The translations under genes were made by a program, and so were the position numbers. 64,000 bases of DNA, taken from NCBI RefSeq assembly GCF_017356015.1, contig NZ_JAFIQV010000001.1, forward strand, positions 186,001 through 250,000. The letters are read 5' to 3'. Below, piece by piece: positions 62,471 through 64,000 of the stretch. Under the pieces are notes generated by a model, which was not told where the DNA came from, did not search any database, and saw nothing but the letters and a program-made list of their open reading frames with translations. Origin of the DNA: Azospirillum sp. SYSU D00513 (lineage in GTDB: Bacteria > Pseudomonadota > Alphaproteobacteria > Azospirillales > Azospirillaceae). Each line of letters opens with the position of its first letter. The stretch's first letter is position 1.

Positions 62471-63556
62471 ATGACGAAGTGGGTGGGAACGGCGGGCCTG
62501 CGGGTCCTGATGGCGGCCGTGGTTGCGGGCGGCGTGGCGATGGCGCCCACGACGATCCCGGCGCAGGCGGCCCTTCCCGCAGCCGGTGCGACGACCATCG
62601 CGCCGCTGCTGAACCAGGTGACGCCGGCCGTGGTCAACATCGCGGTGCTGTCCCAGGCGCCGCAGGCCGACAACCCGCTGCTGCGGGATCCCTTCTTCCG
62701 CCGCTTCTTCAACGTCCCCGAACAGCGCGCGCGGCCGCAGGTCAGCGCCGGGTCGGGCGTGATCATCGACGCGCGTCGCGGCTACGTCGTCACCAACAAC
62801 CATGTGGTGGAGAACGCGCGGGAGATCATGGTCACGCTGAAGGACCGCCGCCAGATCCGCGCGAAGCTGGTCGGGCGCGATCCCGCGACCGACATCGCGC
62901 TGCTGCAGATCCAGGCGGACCGGCTGACGGCCCTGCCCATGGGCGATTCGGACGCGCTCCAGGTCGGCGACTTCGTGGTCGCCATCGGCAACCCGTTCGG
63001 GCTGGGCCAGACGGTGACCTCGGGCATCGTCTCGGCGCTCGGGCGCGGCGGGCTGAAGCCGGAAGGCTACGAGGACTACATCCAGACCGACGCCTCCATC
63101 AACCCCGGCAACTCGGGCGGCGCGCTCGTCGCCTTCAACGGTCAGCTCATCGGCATCAACACCGCCATCATCAGCCCGGCCGGTGCCTCGGCGGGCATCG
63201 GCTTCGCGGTGCCGGTCACCATCGTGCGCGCGGTGGTGGACCAGCTATTGGAGTATGGCGAGGTGCGGCGCGGCCGGCTCGGCGTCGCCATCCAGGATCT
63301 CACGCCCGACCTCGCGGAAAGCATGAACCTGCTGGACATCGAAGGGGCCGTGATCGCCAAGGTGGAGCCGGGCTCGCCGGCCGACCGCGCCGGCATGCGC
63401 AGCGGCGACGTGGTGGTCGCCGTGGACGGCCGCCCGGTCCGCAGCGGCACCGACCTGCGCAACCGCATCGGGCTGATGCGCGTCGGCACCCCTGCCCAGC
63501 TCACCGTGCTGCGTGATGGCCGGGAGCGCACGCTGAACATCCGCACGGCGAGCTAG
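62471..63556 (+). CDS. Do/DegS-type trypsin-like serine protease with one PDZ domain
   Basis: A 361-residue periplasmic protease starting MTKWVGTAGLRVLMAAVVAGG, a signal peptide ending near TIPAQA. The triad is complete: His in VTNNHVVENA, Asp in DPATDIALLQI and Ser in NPGNSGGALV. One PDZ domain (RRGRLGVAIQDLTPDLAESM to the end) is present, where DegP has two, so it is DegS/HhoB-like. GAGAGG lies before the ATG. Likely role is envelope protein quality control or regulated proteolysis. Confidence 0.93.
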   Translation: MTKWVGTAGLRVLMAAVVAGGVAMAPTTIPAQAALPAAGATTIAPLLNQVTPAVVNIAVLSQAPQADNPLLRDPFFRRFFNVPEQRARPQVSAGSGVIIDARRGYVVTNNHVVENAREIMVTLKDRRQIRAKLVGRDPATDIALLQIQADRLTALPMGDSDALQVGDFVVAIGNPFGLGQTVTSGIVSALGRGGLKPEGYEDYIQTDASINPGNSGGALVAFNGQLIGINTAIISPAGASAGIGFAVPVTIVRAVVDQLLEYGEVRRGRLGVAIQDLTPDLAESMNLLDIEGAVIAKVEPGSPADRAGMRSGDVVVAVDGRPVRSGTDLRNRIGLMRVGTPAQLTVLRDGRERTLNIRTAS

Positions 63557-63564
63557 GACCCGAA

Positions 63565-64000
63565 TTGGCCTCTCCTCCTCCCCGCCGGCCGGCTCCCGCC
63601 GCGCCGCAGCCGAGCGCCGCCCAGCGCCAGCGCGAGATCGCCAAGCTGCTCATCCGGCTGGACGCCATGCTGAAGCAGGCGAGCGAACTGGCCACGGCGG
63701 CGCGCGAGCGGGTCTCGGTCGGCGGGCTGACCCGTTACCGCGCCTTCACCAAGCAGGTCCGCGACTTCTTCGCGCTCGCCGCCGTGACCCAGGAACGGCT
63801 GGACGCGGCGCCGGCGGAGATGGGGGAGATGACCGCCACCCTGACCACCGCGCTGGAGCGCATGCACGCGCGCATGGTGGTGCTGTTCGTGGAGGCGAGC
63901 GCCCTGTTCTTCACGGGCTTCGCGCGCGTGAAGGCGCTGCCCATCGGCACGCACGAGATCTGCGGGCTGGAGCTGCGCGGCCTGATCGAGATCCGGAAAT
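63565..64000 (+). CDS. Hypothetical protein, 3' end outside window
   Basis: An open frame starts at TTG 63565, eight bases after the protease stop and just after AGGA, and runs to the window edge (145 codons so far). The translation has a Pro/Ala-rich N-terminus and then a convincing helical protein: QRQREIAKLLIRLDAMLKQA, SVGGLTRYRAFTKQVRDFFA, LDAAPAEMGEMTATLTTAL and ALPIGTHEICGLELRGLIEI. No family recognised. Reading on the opposite strand is low-complexity and was rejected. Confidence 0.6.
   Translation, partial: MASPPPRRPAPAAPQPSAAQRQREIAKLLIRLDAMLKQASELATAARERVSVGGLTRYRAFTKQVRDFFALAAVTQERLDAAPAEMGEMTATLTTALERMHARMVVLFVEASALFFTGFARVKALPIGTHEICGLELRGLIEIRK

Overview
The window reads as a chromosomal segment of a GC-rich alphaproteobacterium, most likely Azospirillum or a close relative in the Rhodospirillales. 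The main reasons are the split b/b' stators in an atpI-B-E-F'-F operon separate from F1, the PhaR-type polyhydroxybutyrate regulator, the hemC-hemD-mitofilin/HemY order beside tsaD-gpsA, and a dense set of cyclic-di-GMP and sensory proteins. Most of it is ordinary core genome on both strands, with tight operons and many ATGA overlaps. No phage, insertion sequence, CRISPR array or rRNA operon was seen.

Layout. 1-5.3 kb: end of a pentapeptide-repeat protein, a leftward PAS-GAF-GGDEF / DUF2336 / secreted-protein operon with a palindrome at its predicted start site, and a HAD nucleotidase. 5.4-9.1 kb: a compositionally odd island holding a candidate small RNA, a large alpha/beta-hydrolase plus subtilisin fusion protein and about 1 kb of AT-rich gene-free DNA. 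9.1-15.0 kb: dapD-dapE, membrane proteins, an EAL phosphodiesterase, a Nudix hydrolase and an MFS carrier. 15.1-19.5 kb: polyhydroxybutyrate locus (phaB, phaA, a phaC-like gene overlapped by a small coiled-coil gene, divergent phaR). 19.5-25.7 kb: palindromic repeats, a glutathionylspermidine-synthase-like enzyme, SulP-UspA, tRNA-Val(GAC) and an N-formylglutamate amidohydrolase. 26-28.5 kb: otsA-glk coupled by overlap, preceded by a short leader ORF. 28.5-33.9 kb: a UDG-like protein, a degenerate pterin dehydratase, a double cNMP-binding protein, a PLP enzyme carrying a 15-bp repeat, a dipeptide epimerase and a soluble receptor with reversed domain order.

34.4-38.0 kb: an FG-GAP/UnbV protein and minCDE. 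38.4-43.1 kb: a candidate structured RNA, a short PhoH ATPase, a SCO1 protein and the ATP synthase Fo operon with a clear promoter. 43.2-45.4 kb: a membrane histidine-kinase-like protein whose phosphoacceptor histidine is replaced by glutamine. 45.4-51.3 kb: a molybdenum/formate-dehydrogenase maturation locus (fdhD-mobA-aldolase divergent from a four-cluster ferredoxin and moaA), bounded by two copies of the palindromic repeat. 51.4-64 kb: EVE, YciI, gpsA, tsaD, a methyltransferase, hemC, hemD, an HTH-mitofilin fusion, HemY, a soluble PAS kinase next to a membrane sensor without output, a Do-type protease and a gene cut by the window edge.

The most unusual items are the hydrolase-subtilisin fusion in its AT-rich island, the predicted catalytically altered kinase, the reversed chemoreceptor, the two unassigned transcripts with terminators, and the two-frame overlap in the pha locus.
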